From NCBI GenBank assembly GCA_029204225.1, contig CM055096.1, positions 76,051,521 through 76,115,520 of the forward strand: 64,000 nt of DNA, read 5' to 3'. The notes beneath the pieces were generated by a model. That model had not been told where the DNA came from. It saw only the letters and a list, made by a program, of their open reading frames with translations, and did not search any database. The position numbers and the translations under genes are program-made. This DNA comes from Diphasiastrum complanatum. Lineage: Eukaryota > Streptophyta > Lycopodiopsida > Lycopodiales > Lycopodiaceae. This document shows positions 34,331-45,513 of the stretch, one piece after another. The first letter of the stretch is position 1; each line of letters begins with the position of its first letter.

Positions 34331-36300
34331 TAGGCAAATTCCTCTCACCTGTCAATGTATGGGACAAAACCTCTAGCTGCATACCAACGTACCAAGAACA
34401 ACATGAAAGTGTGCCAGTTGCTAATCTTAAATTCAAGGCCTTTATTAAATGTTTGGATGGTAAGGAGCAACAAGACTATGTTTTGGTCCCAAACCTCGAA
34501 ACCCTTGTCATGTGGCATTTCCACAATATATTTGTTGAGGAAATAGTAGATATCTTTAGTTGCTTAGGTGTCAAAAAGTACAACAACCTCTCGATCTTCC
34601 AGTTTCCCTCGTATCCTTATTTTCTTTGACAAAAAGATAGCAATGTGGCACCCAAGGATAACCGTGATAATCATCACCTACTGAGACCTTCCGGTAGTCT
34701 CAAACGTATCATCACTTCCCAACATAACTACCTCTAGGTCCTTAGCTGAAAGAGTGTCGTCGTCCTCTAAATGCGTCTACATTTGATGCATCTTCTTCTT
34801 GCTAGACCCCCTACGTTATTCACCTACACAAAAGTAGTAAATACCTTCATTTTCACTCATTTTGCTTTTGCGTTAGATTGGATTATTGAAAAGCCTTGTG
34901 TGACTTGCTTGTGGTTGCCTTACATTTTCACTCATTTTGCTTTTGTGTTAGATTGGATTATTGAAAAGCCTTGTGTGACTTGCTTGTGGTTGCCTTACAT
35001 TTTATGCCTAAGATTGAAACTCCACCAAGTTTTAGTCCAATTTTGTATCATTCCCTTTAATATAACAATAGGTATCTATCCATGATAACAAGCAATATGC
35101 CAATGTGAATTGCAATTGCAAATGATGGGTGTTGGAATCTCGAAAGCAATCCAGAATGAAACATCAGTTCCACGATCACTAGAGCATTATCATTGCTTGT
35201 GATTACTCTTGCTACTGGCAAGGGTCTCAATATCATACATGTGGTTTGAACGTGCATTCTGAAAAGAATTTTCCTTCATGGCTTGTGTGAAGCTAACTAA
35301 TCCTCAAGTCTCAATAGGTTTTTGTACTTTTCTCTTGTGGAAGTTCATCAAAGAAATCCTTTTCGGCAATGGACAAACCATTATGTTGGATATTGTCCTG
35401 TATAGTTACTGAGCTTGCTGACATCTAGAAAATAGTGAATAAAAAAAGCAAAATAGGCTAATTAGATTTATTTTTGAGCTTTTTTCGTTGTATCCTTGGG
35501 ACGTTGTGGAACAACCACCACCTATAAAAGGAATGGCTTCTTGGACTGGGTATTATAGCATTTGGGTTTTAATGATCATAAAGAGCTAAATATTTATCAA
35601 TCATATATGAATTTGAGCTTTTATTTCTTTGCTTTGCATTGTCACATCCCTTTCGCCTATACATTTAACCTCTTTCACAAACTCAAGCTCATTTTTCCAA
35701 TGAATCTTGATAAGTTTCTTGTTGAACGTAGGGTTTCTGACTCCATCTAGTTTTTCAGGTCTCATGAATATAAGTTTGGTCCGCATTTTAAGATATGAAA
35801 GTCTACAAATTTCTTAGTTCTTCCTCCATTAAATCCTCAATTACTTCATAAGCTGCTATATATTGTAGGAACGATTTAGACTACTGTAAATCTTCAATGT
35901 GTAGTGGAAATTAGAGCAGTTTTTTTTATTCAACTGAACTATTTTATGAAATCAAGTGGCCATCTGATTTTCAGAGGAAAAAGTTTTGCAAGATGTGATG
36001 TAACTTTGTCATTTTATTCTCTTGGTGAAGATTGTTTCCTCGGTAATTCTATTAATATAAAAAAAAGTATTCTTGCTACAACTATATCAAATTATGCTGG
36101 TAGATGTCTACTTACCCTTTGGCATGACTCCTGTAGATTGTCTTTCTCTGCAGATAAGTTCACGACTTGACATTGGACACAATAATTGGAAGATCATCTT
36201 TGGAACCTCTCTGCACATAAATTTGTTGTGTAACATGTGAATTGCAAGTTCAAGGTTATTGGTCTCAAAGTGTTGTTGAAGTAACAGAAATAAGTGCAAG
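34331..36300. other. Unassigned; one protein-like stretch
   Basis: No gene is supported. A plus-strand stretch at 34411-34626 reads FKAFIKCLDGKEQQDYVLVP and a hydrophobic/aromatic tail without introns or recognisable domain; its origin is unknown. The rest is AT-rich and includes the promoter side of the receptor kinase gene. Confidence 0.4.
34848..34997. repeat. Two-copy 75-bp tandem duplication
   Basis: 34848-34922 and 34923-34997 are near-identical 75-bp units starting cattttcactcattttgctt, with one visible difference (gcgttag versus gtgttag). Confidence 0.92.
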
Positions 36301-36436
36301 GACCTTGACAGTCTTATTTTCCATTTGACAATTTTTATCTGGATACACTGACATTTACCGTTTTGGGTTGATCCTAGTAAAGATGAAGGTCCTCAAGGTT
36401 CTTAACTTCACTACAGATCTCATGAGACATGAGGAC

Positions 36437-38917
36437 ATGACTCAAAACAGATTGGCCATTCAGACATTATGTCTTTCCTTGTTGTTAATTCTACTTTCTT
36501 GTTGCCATTCTTTGATCAACAATGATACCCAGACTTTGATAGATTTCAAAGATACTGTTGATGTTGGTAAGCAACTGGGATCCTGGGGTGTGGGAGATCC
36601 TTGCAAACATTTTTGGAAAGGAGTGACGTGCCGGAGAAGCCGTGTTATTCATCTCACACTTGCAAATCTGGAACTTCATGGTTCTGCTCATGTTCTAAGT
36701 TCATTAGACCAGCTGAGAATTCTTGATTTAACAGGCAACTCCTTGAACGATAGTCTACCAGACGTGTCCAATTGGCAGAACCTTAAGTTCTTGTACTTAA
36801 GCCAAAATCAGTTTTCAGGAGGACTACCCAACTCAACATCTTCTTTAGGTAGACTTTTGAATCTCGATCTATCTAATAACAATCTAAGTGGCGAGATACC
36901 AGCATCATTCCAACATTTCGGGCACCTATTGAGTTTGAGGCTTGAAAATAACATGTTTTCTGGCAGTATACCACCTATAAACCTGACAACATTGCAGGAT
37001 TTCAATGTATCTGGCAATCAACTGAGTGGAAACATTCCGTCTAGTTTAGAACGATTTGGTAGTTCTTCGTTTGAAGGTAATAGTCATCTTTGTGGGCGCC
37101 CCTTGTCTCCTTGCATATCAAGCCCAACTTCTGTTCCTTCAGCATCGAGTCCATCGCCTATTTCGTCTACTCCAAAGTCTGTGCCAATCTCCAACAAAGG
37201 TTCTGGCAGTAGGCTGAGCAAAGGAGCAATCGTGGCCATAGTTCTCGGAGATGCGGCTGCGATAATAATTATGACTCTTTTGTTTCTACTTTATTACTGG
37301 AAAAGAAATACTGTGAGAAAACCTTCAACAAGGAGACCTGAAGAGCAAGGAGGTCAGTACTCTCTGCAAGTCCCAGAAGCAGAAAGAAGTAGGCTAGTTT
37401 TGTTTGACGGCATAGACCATCCCTTTGAATTAGAGGACCTTTTGCGAGCTTCTGCAGAAATGCTTGGAAAGGGCAGTTTTGGAACTGCTTACAAAGCTGT
37501 ACTTGAAAGCGGACTTAGTGTGGCTGTGAAAAGGTTGAAAGATGTAAGTATATCAGGGAGAAAGGAGTTTGAACAACACATGGAGCTTATTGGAAACTTG
37601 ACGCACCCTAATTTGGTGTGGCTACAGGCCTATTGCTATGCCAAGGAGGAAAAACTTTTGGTTTATGACTACATGCCCAATGGAAGCTTATACTCTCTTT
37701 TACATGGTGAGCAAGTACTAGTTCATCTCCTGGTTTTCATTTTTCATATGTTAAGATTCCCATTTTGGTGCTTGGATGAATTGGTTTAGCATGAGCACGT
37801 CTAGTTATGATCGGTTTTCAATGAATAATTGAAGGAAGTTTTGTTCCACCATGATCAGTTATTCTATGCTTCAAACATTGGTTTTTCTCGGTTTCTGGTC
37901 ATTCAGAGTTCATGTTGTCAGTGCTACTGTTAAGATTCTTCAAGTCCTTTTCAATTCTCTCATCTATTCCAAATCGTGAGATAGTTGTGTTTGTGACAAG
38001 CTTGTGTATACAAATTGCACTAAATTGGGACTTAGAATGCTTTAAATTAATAGACATACTTTGTGTTTCTTTAGTTAATATCTCAAGGATTTGACAAACT
38101 CAAATAACATAGCTGAGTGCACCACCATAGTATGAGGCTATTGTTAGCTGATTTTAAGTTCTTTTATCACTCTTGTTGGGAACTGTCATATTGATAGTAA
38201 AAAACATAGGCAGCTCTATCCTTGGGCAGTATTCTTCATTTTGTAGAAAGCCTAACTCATGATGACCCTTTTGCAGGAAATAGAGGTCCTGGTCGCACAC
38301 CAGTTGATTGGACAACTCGGGTTAAACTTGCTCTAGGGGCTGCTCGTGGGCTGACCTACATACATGACACGTTTGGATCACATAAAATGGCTCACGGAAA
38401 TATCAAGTCATCAAATGTTTTAGTGGACAAAGATGGAAATCCCCGTATATCAGATTTTGGTCTTGCCTTGCTTATGAATACAAAATCAACTCCTCTGCGG
38501 GCAGGCTACAGAGCACCAGAGCAGAATGACTCCAGGAAAATTTCTCAGAGAGCAGATGTGTATAGTTTTGGCATTGTTCTTTTAGAAATTTTGACAGGCA
38601 AAGCACCTGCTCAGTCACAAGCTCAAGATGATGGCATTGATTTACCACAGTGGGTTCAGTCAGTTGTCAGAGAAGAATGGACTGCAGAGGTGTTTGATTT
38701 TGAATTGATGAGGTACAAGAACATTGAAGAAGAAATGGTGGCCATGCTTCAATTTGCCATGGTATGTGTTTCTCACTCTCCTGAGCAGCGTCCTAAGATG
38801 AGTCAGGTAGTCAAGATGATTGAGGACATAAGGGGAGATCAAACTCCCTCTGGGATTGATTCTACTGGGTCTCAATCTCGGTCTCCATTGTCTGAAGTAG
38901 CAAGGTCAAGCCTTTGA
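36437..38917 (+). CDS. LRR receptor-like kinase (LRR-III type, atypical kinase), two exons
   Basis: Exons 36437-37706 and 38277-38917 join in frame across a 570-bp GT..AG intron to give 636 residues, a usual length for this family. I chose the ATG at 36437 because a hydrophobic signal peptide (LCLSLLLILLSCCHS) starts near it; an in-frame ATG at 36368 would add 23 residues. An N-terminal LRR cap (TLIDFKD...WKGVTC) precedes about five LRRs (LDLSNNNLSGEIP), then a Ser/Pro-rich stretch and one membrane segment at ~263-288. The kinase has a Gly loop GKGSFGTAYKA (~344), VAVKRL with Lys at ~365, HGNIKSSN in place of HRDxKxxN, DFG, and YRAPE. Loss of the catalytic Asp in the HRD position is typical of LRR-III kinases, many of which are predicted inactive or atypical. 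It is expected at the plasma membrane, with the LRRs outside. The splice site within the kinase domain is common in this family. Ligand unknown. Confidence 0.93.
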
Positions 38918-39687
38918 ATTTGAATATACTAACTAGCTTCTGTAAGTAATACAGAAAAATGTAACATAGCCGATAAAACTCTTGGCTTGATCCTACTTAC
39001 CATGTTCATAGTGCATTGTCTGATTTCTCTGCATTTATAGTGTAGAATTCTCTATATCCATTTTAGCCCAGTTATTTATTACTGAGCAAAGTGTTTTTGG
39101 TGAGAACCCAATTGAGTGAATTGGGTCTTTGTCTTCGGCATAGCCGGTTTCAACTATTTTGATAAACATACCGACCCCGTATCAAATTCTTTCAATGTTC
39201 CACATGGGTTGCAAGACCAATGGCACCACCTCTATGTGGCATGCATCCTCTTAGGAGATGGTCTGTCTCATTACTCTTTCTACAAAGTACATGATTGTGA
39301 AACGTGTATACTCGATATCTTGAGATCGTAATTTACAATGTATTTGAGGAAAAAGGCTTTGAGTAGATATGACAATCAAACTAGAGCTATTTTATAGTGT
39401 TATGGCATCAATTGGTAAAGGTTTTGAATTGAAATTTTGTGAGATTATAACACTTGGAAGATACTTCATGCATGGGATGCTGCAAGAGACAATTTGCATT
39501 TGTTTTTGGATTTTGTAACCTCAAGCTCATCATGCTTAAGTCATTCTCCTTTGAATCTGTATCCAATTATATCATTTGGTATCATTTGTGTGCATCAAGC
39601 TTGGTATTTGTATGCAACATTTCATTGTAGTTTAATGACTCAGGCAGGTTGTTTTGCTTCAAGTTCAATTGCATTAGTTGTTTGAAC

Positions 39688-39719
<32 letters not shown>

Positions 39720-41340
39720 ATATTTTGGCTAATGAAAGAGAAGAGATATTTGAGCGTTAGTTTTTAAGTGTTGAGATGCAAAACCAATGCAAGTGGCATC
39801 CACGTCAAGTCTAGGGTGAAGGCTTAAATTTGGATCAAAGCAAGTACTTGGGGTGTGCATATTTGATTTGTGTGCTTTCTAATCAAAGCACCAATACTAA
39901 ACGTATGTACTTATTCTGCCAACCATGTTCTGGCACACATAAACTTGTAGCAAAGAATAACACATTATCATCCTTGCAACAAAGATGGGATGCTTATATG
40001 TATCTCAGATAACCTTGCCATAAAGCCATCTACCACTAGATTCTAATTTCATCTTTCATTTGCACAATACCATGGGATGAGTGATAAGGTAAATGAAGAA
40101 ATACTACTTCCAAAATGAATGGCCTCAAAAAGAAAATTGGGTTTATCCCACTTTCAAACACCAACTTCATGTCCTCATTTCCCCCCAAAAATGTGCTAAT
40201 AAATCGACATGTTCATACAAGTGATAGTGAGTCAGTATTTTGTAGTCTATACAATGCATGATTGGTTTTGCTCTTTATCATGACTAAGTCGACACGTTCA
40301 AAGAAGTGATAGCAAGTTAGTATATTGTCATCTATACAATGCACGAATGCTAATGTGGATGTAAGTTTGTGCATGTGATTTGCATGTTTTCCTCCTTTAG
40401 TAGTGAGTGTTTCACATAGCATAAATTGTTTGAGAGGCTAGAGAAGAGACCTGCAATCCCTCACCCATGCAAATCAAAGTCTCTAGGATGAGAAGAGTCT
40501 CGCGGAAGAGGTGGTGGCAGAGAAGGTAGATGAAGCTACCAAGCATTAAGCTTGCAATATAGGACATGTTGGAACTAGTAATTAATCAACCACTTCTTTT
40601 CTGCAATGAATAGCCCAATTAGAAGGAACAAGAAAAAAAGAGTTATCAATAAAGTTGTGATTTAGTTGTTCTATCTACTTATATATCAGAATATGTGTAG
40701 CCCTCGCTCGGAGCACTTTTTGAATGCGAGGGACCTTGAGTGAGGCTAGAGTCCAAGGGCTTTGACATCCAGACTAGGCACCAGCTTTATGGATGCAAAA
40801 ATCATTGCAATTCTTGTAGACATATTTTGGTTAAGCCATCCATAACCCATTGGCTTTTTGACACAAGGCGTTGTACGCGTGTAAAGCCCTTGGCTTTCAA
40901 TTGTGAAGATAAGAGGAGGACAATTATATGGCAAACAGCCCACAAAAATGGACTGTAAGTTTTTTCCAAGGTTATAAGTCATTTTGAAGCATAAGAATGT
41001 ACATTGAATTACCAGTATTTAGAGCTATATGACAAATTTTGATGAGGTTTTCAAAGAAAAATAATAATAATGAGAATACAAAAGATGATTGAACAAACAA
41101 GAATAGCCAAGAAGTGTGGATCTTACCTTTTTGTTGTTATCTTGTGCTTTAGATCAGGTTGATTATAGATTCAGATAGGTTGATAAGTTGGTCGTTGAAT
41201 TCGTTGAGTTTCAGATAGGTACCTACTATAGATATTGCACTTTGCTGAAGTGCGACAAGGATGAATACAACGCTTATTCACCAACAAAGTTCCTAATGAC
41301 CTACTCAATCTCAATAAGGCTCGTCGTAGGTGCAATTTCA
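38918..41340. other. No further gene recognised; (TA)n tract
   Basis: The 3' flank of the receptor kinase, then AT-rich DNA. A (TA)n run lies at about 39690-39722. Several short frames have no recognisable motif. The last 150 bp may be the degraded RT end of the copia remnant that follows. Confidence 0.4.
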
Positions 41341-41344
41341 CAAC

Positions 41345-41745
41345 AAGTCATTGTACAGTTGGTTTGTTATATAAAAGTGAAGATCTTTCCATAATTGACT
41401 ATTCTGACTCGGATTTTGCAAGTGATAAAACAGATCGGAAATCTACAAGTGCATATGTCATATACCTTGGAGGAAATTTGATATCTTGGCTTTCCAAAAA
41501 GCAAGATACTATATCACTCTCATCTTGTGAAGCTGAATATAAGGCACTTACTACTACAACAAAATAAGTGCTTTGGATCAAGAGGTTGCTAGTGGAGCTA
41601 AAAATAATCAAGGAAGATGATCTACCTATGATCATGTGTGACAATATTTCAGCACAAGCCCTTGCCAATAATCCAATATTTCATGCAAGGAGCAAACACA
41701 TCGAGGTTGCACAACACTTCGTGAGAGAGAAGCTCATATCTACCT
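41345..41745 (+). pseudogene. Copia RNase H remnant
   Basis: The plus strand reads YSDSDFASDKTDRKSTSAYV, then ISWLSKKQDTISLSSCEAEY, a stop near 41565, then VLWIKRLLVEL and MCDNISAQALANNP, HIEVAQHFVREK. These are the RNase H signatures of copia elements, in the correct order. It resembles the RNase H of the copia element at 45514-46152 but is not the same copy. The 3' end is replaced by microsatellite DNA and no LTR is seen. Confidence 0.9.
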
Positions 41746-41972
41746 GGAGCACATCGACACTAAAAAGTGCGAAAACTACCACTACCACTACCACTAGAAA
41801 GACTAAAAGTGATCTTGGTCTTCTCCTAAAACCACTACCACTAGAAGACATTGTGTGTGTAAAGAGGGAGAAAAGAGAGAGATAAAAGCTTAACAAAGAA
41901 AAGAAAAAAAAAAAGAGCTTGAGAAAAAGAGAAAGCTTGAGAAAGAGAGAGCTTAAGAAAAGTAAAACTTCA

Positions 41973-42236
<264 letters not shown>

Positions 42237-42383
42237 ATCACTAACACAATGGAAGTAATACACTAACACAATGAAAGCAATAACAAAGAAACACTATGCA
42301 AAAAACTAGTGAAGAAATGCGTTCAAAAACGCTCTATTTAAAGCATTTGTTGGATTCAAGTTTGCGTGGCACTGCCACGGCAA

Positions 42384-42405
42384 TTTTTGCCACGCGTGGC
42401 AAAAA
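42384..42405. repeat. 22-bp perfect palindrome
   Basis: tttttgccacg followed by its exact reverse complement, centred on cgcg. Such a core also contains a CACG/CGTG half-site. Confidence 0.8.
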
Positions 42406-42573
42406 AAAATATTTTTTAATGTCATCGTACTCTGATGGCTTGCAAGGTTACAAAATGCAATTTTTTTTGTGCCCACGGCCTGCAAGGTGTCAAAATGTAA
42501 TTGTGTGCAAAAAAAAATCATTACTTTAGTTATTAAAAAAAAGGGTGAGAATTTATTTACAAAATATAACAAT

Positions 42574-42629
42574 TTAAATGTCTTGTCTCATTCTTTTAAG
42601 GACAAGTGAAAGTGAGACAAGACATTTAA
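42574..42629. repeat. Hairpin with 17-bp perfect arms
   Basis: ttaaatgtcttgtctca (42574-42590) and its reverse complement (42613-42629) flank a 22-bp loop. It may be the remnant of a small foldback element. Confidence 0.85.
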
Positions 42630-42639
42630 TGTTTTTATT

Positions 42640-43231
42640 TTAGAAGACAATTTTTAAAATAATAAGACATTAAATTTAAGTAACTTTACGAGATTATCTT
42701 AGAACTTATAAAAGAATAAAGATTAGTATGACGTGTTTTAAATTTTTTTAATTTTTTTGATGTTAGTGACATGTAAGAAAATTGTTGAGGACCCGCGCAC
42801 CCGCACGCCCACCTAAGTCCATGGCTCGAAGTGGTCGCGAACCAAACTTTATTTTTAAAAAAAATAGCATGACTTCAAAAACTTTTAAAAGCAAAAACTT
42901 CAAAAACTCCAAAAACTTTCAAAATCTTCAAGCACCAACCTCTAACCATCAAAAGCATCAAATGATCTTCAAGATCAAAGCTCCAAACAGTACAACTAGT
43001 GAGGAAATTCTTTTAGAAAGTTAGATGCTACCACATCTATGTTCTACAAAATAGTCCGACAGACTTGCAACTCTTCTTGTAGCTAAACAACAATTGCATG
43101 CCTGATCCGTAACATTCCCAATTCGTTTTATGGCACACGCACAAATCCATGAGACAGAGTTCCTGGACAAAGTTTCTGGTCCCGGAACATCCACGATCCG
43201 GAACGGATTCCTCTCGGATCGCGTTCCGCTG
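42640..43231. other. No gene recognised
   Basis: A short A-rich plus-strand frame (42782-43024) contains repeated tcaaaaactt-like motifs. Nothing recognisable otherwise. Confidence 0.4.
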
Positions 43232-43483
43232 TGTAATAGATCCTAACACCACAGTAGGGCAAACACTAACTGATCCACCCAACCTTGCCTACTCCCTGAT
43301 ATGGAGCAAGCCCCTCCTAGCCCAATGTGAGGCCTGGTAGCATGCATACTGCCAAGTGTCAGCCACGTGGCACTGACGTGGCTGACTGCACGTCGGGACC
43401 CAACGTGGGGCCCTATCCTGTTGACAGGGTCCCTAGGCTATGTTAGGCCCGCCATGGCTATGGACCTTGTCGAGGCACACTAT
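43232..43483 (-). repeat. Family A LTR fragment lacking its U3 end
   Basis: About 252 bp match the family A LTR from its 3' terminus (tgtaatag on the plus strand) to ggcacacta, with scattered differences. The outer ~100 bp of U3 are missing and different sequence follows. Confidence 0.88.
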
Positions 43484-44007
43484 ATAAGGGAAGCTCCTTA
43501 GATCCTGCTTACAAATCCTAAACACAAAAGGATTATAACACGTTGTGGGGAAACCACCCAACCAAGTAGAAGCATCCAATCAATCTCTAGAAGCCTCACC
43601 CCCAAGCCAAGGAACAAGAAGCATGAATGTAGAGTGAGAGCCTGACAATGAATCAAGAACCATGATGAGGAGTAGGACGAGTTTGGACCACTTATATAGA
43701 GCCAAAAGCATTCTGGGCAAATAGCCATGCATAGCCCTATGTTCCCTATACATAGATTCACCTAGAATAGAGTCCTATGCATGGACCAACTATTCATATA
43801 ATTGCTATTGATAACTTTACACATGCATACACTGTCTCATACCTTGTCTAGACTCCATATAGTGTTTTCTGGGCCTCACAAGAATATTAGTTACTTTCGG
43901 GTCACGTCCAGTATGATGTGGCATAACTAACAGCTTGTTTCACTAGAGTACCGTGTATCCAAGACTAGGATTATATTGTATCCTATGTACTAGTCATGGA
44001 CATAACA
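43484..44007 (-). repeat. 3' LTR of gypsy element C (left end uncertain)
   Basis: On the minus strand it begins TGTTATGTCCATGACTAG at 44007 after a purine tract (aaggagggaagaa) that follows the polyprotein tail. A TATA box ctctatataagtgg lies near 43695-43707. A likely CA end is at about 43507. No 5' partner LTR was found beyond 54.7 kb, so the far boundary is inferred. Confidence 0.6.
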
Positions 44008-44035
44008 TTCTTCCCTCCTTAAACTATTTCTATCC

Positions 44036-44630
44036 TTAGAAACTAAAATTCGAGAAATTCTTCTTTATGCTCTCAACTCTCTCCCACGAATCATTATCCT
44101 TAGTACGACCCTTCCACCGAATTAAGCACTCAGAGATAGAACGATTTCTCAATTGTTTATCTCTGGTTCTGAGCACTTTCTCAGGTTCGAAAGGTACACT
44201 AAACGACAAATTATCTTCCAAATGGGATAAATCTTTATCTGATCCAACTGTATCACCATCATGTAAACTTAGTTTCAAATGACTTACATGAAATACTGGG
44301 TGTGCAGTCGATTTTCCTTGAAGATCGAGTTCGTACGCCAAAGAACCAATTCTACGTACAATCCTGAAAGGTCCACAATAACGGGTAGACAACTTATAAT
44401 GCTTCCTTGTACGTAACGTCTTAGAATCTTTTTGAATCCTAAAATATACCCAGTCATCAACTTTAAAATCTCTTGGAGATCTCTTAAGGTCGGTATAGTG
44501 TTTAGCTCTATCCTGAGCACTTCGGATACTATCCTTAGCCACTTGCAACATTTCTTGCATATCATGCAAAAAATCAGCAACCTTCTGGATCTTAACAAAC
44601 TTCGTCTCAACATTTACTGGAGATCTAGGT
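44036..44630 (-). pseudogene. Gypsy element C, 3' part: integrase tail and chromodomain
   Basis: The open frame at 44569-44036 encodes the integrase tail LSTRYCGPFRIVRRIGSLAYEL, then HPVFHVSHLKLSL and a chromodomain-like ECLIRWKGRTKDNDSWERV. Its upstream neighbour is the copia element D inserted at 44637; the coding sequence resumes at about 50854. The break is flanked by AAAAC on each side, so this is the 3' half of one gypsy polyprotein split by insertion. The tail itself has no stop. Confidence 0.92.
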
Positions 44631-44637
44631 TGAAAAC

Positions 44638-45500
44638 TGATAACTTTTACAGTATTTAGGACAATAATGATTGTACTTTACAATCATAGAGAGTTATTGG
44701 TTGCTTAATCAATGGATCTATCAAGTTCTACACATTAGATCTTGATCTAGATTCACTACACTTGGATTTAAGCAAGAGCAATGGATCAACACATCATTAA
44801 TTAGTGAAGGAGGCTTCACACATGTGGAGTATTGTCCACAGTACAGCCTGCACCCGAAACAACAAGTACAATAGTCCTAGATAGCAATCATTCATAGAAA
44901 TCACAAGACAAATGACTAGAAACCTCACAAAAGTGTAGAATGCAAAAGTCTCATCAATCTTCTTAGCAAAATGATGATTATTTTATGGATCAAGTACATC
45001 CATGAGTCTGGTACAGTCCAGCAGGTCTTCACATGTGTGAAGAGTGCCACATCACTCAGATCTATCCATTTGATCCATCCTTGATCCTTATCCAAAGTTG
45101 ACCTTCTAGAATATGGCTAAAATCCAAAAAACTAGTCTCCTAGAATATAGGAATATTCTCTACAAAATAGAATCTAAGAAAAATGGTAAACTCTTATCTT
45201 CTATTACTCTATACACACGTGTGAACATCCACTTGCCATGTGGGAGCATTTACTCATGCACATGCAAAGGAAAAGCTAATTTCTAGGTGACTAGTCAACC
45301 TGACTAAAAACTAGTCATATCATGTTCACACTAACTAGATTGATACAAAATCAATTTAAATATATACAAGTATGAAAAGTACATCCTTTCACATGTAAGA
45401 ACAGGCTTCACACGTGTGAAATCAGATCATCAACATTATTCTAATGTTTGATCGATATTTACAATAACCAATGTCATGTGAAAAGTGATAATTTTCAACA
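44638..45500 (-). repeat. Copia element D 3' LTR
   Basis: 863 bp. It contains cacacgtgtga-like repeats (ttcacacgtgtgaa). It is 31 bp longer than the 5' copy because of the segment around 44968-44998. Confidence 0.93.
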
Positions 45501-45513
45501 CTCCTCCTCACTT

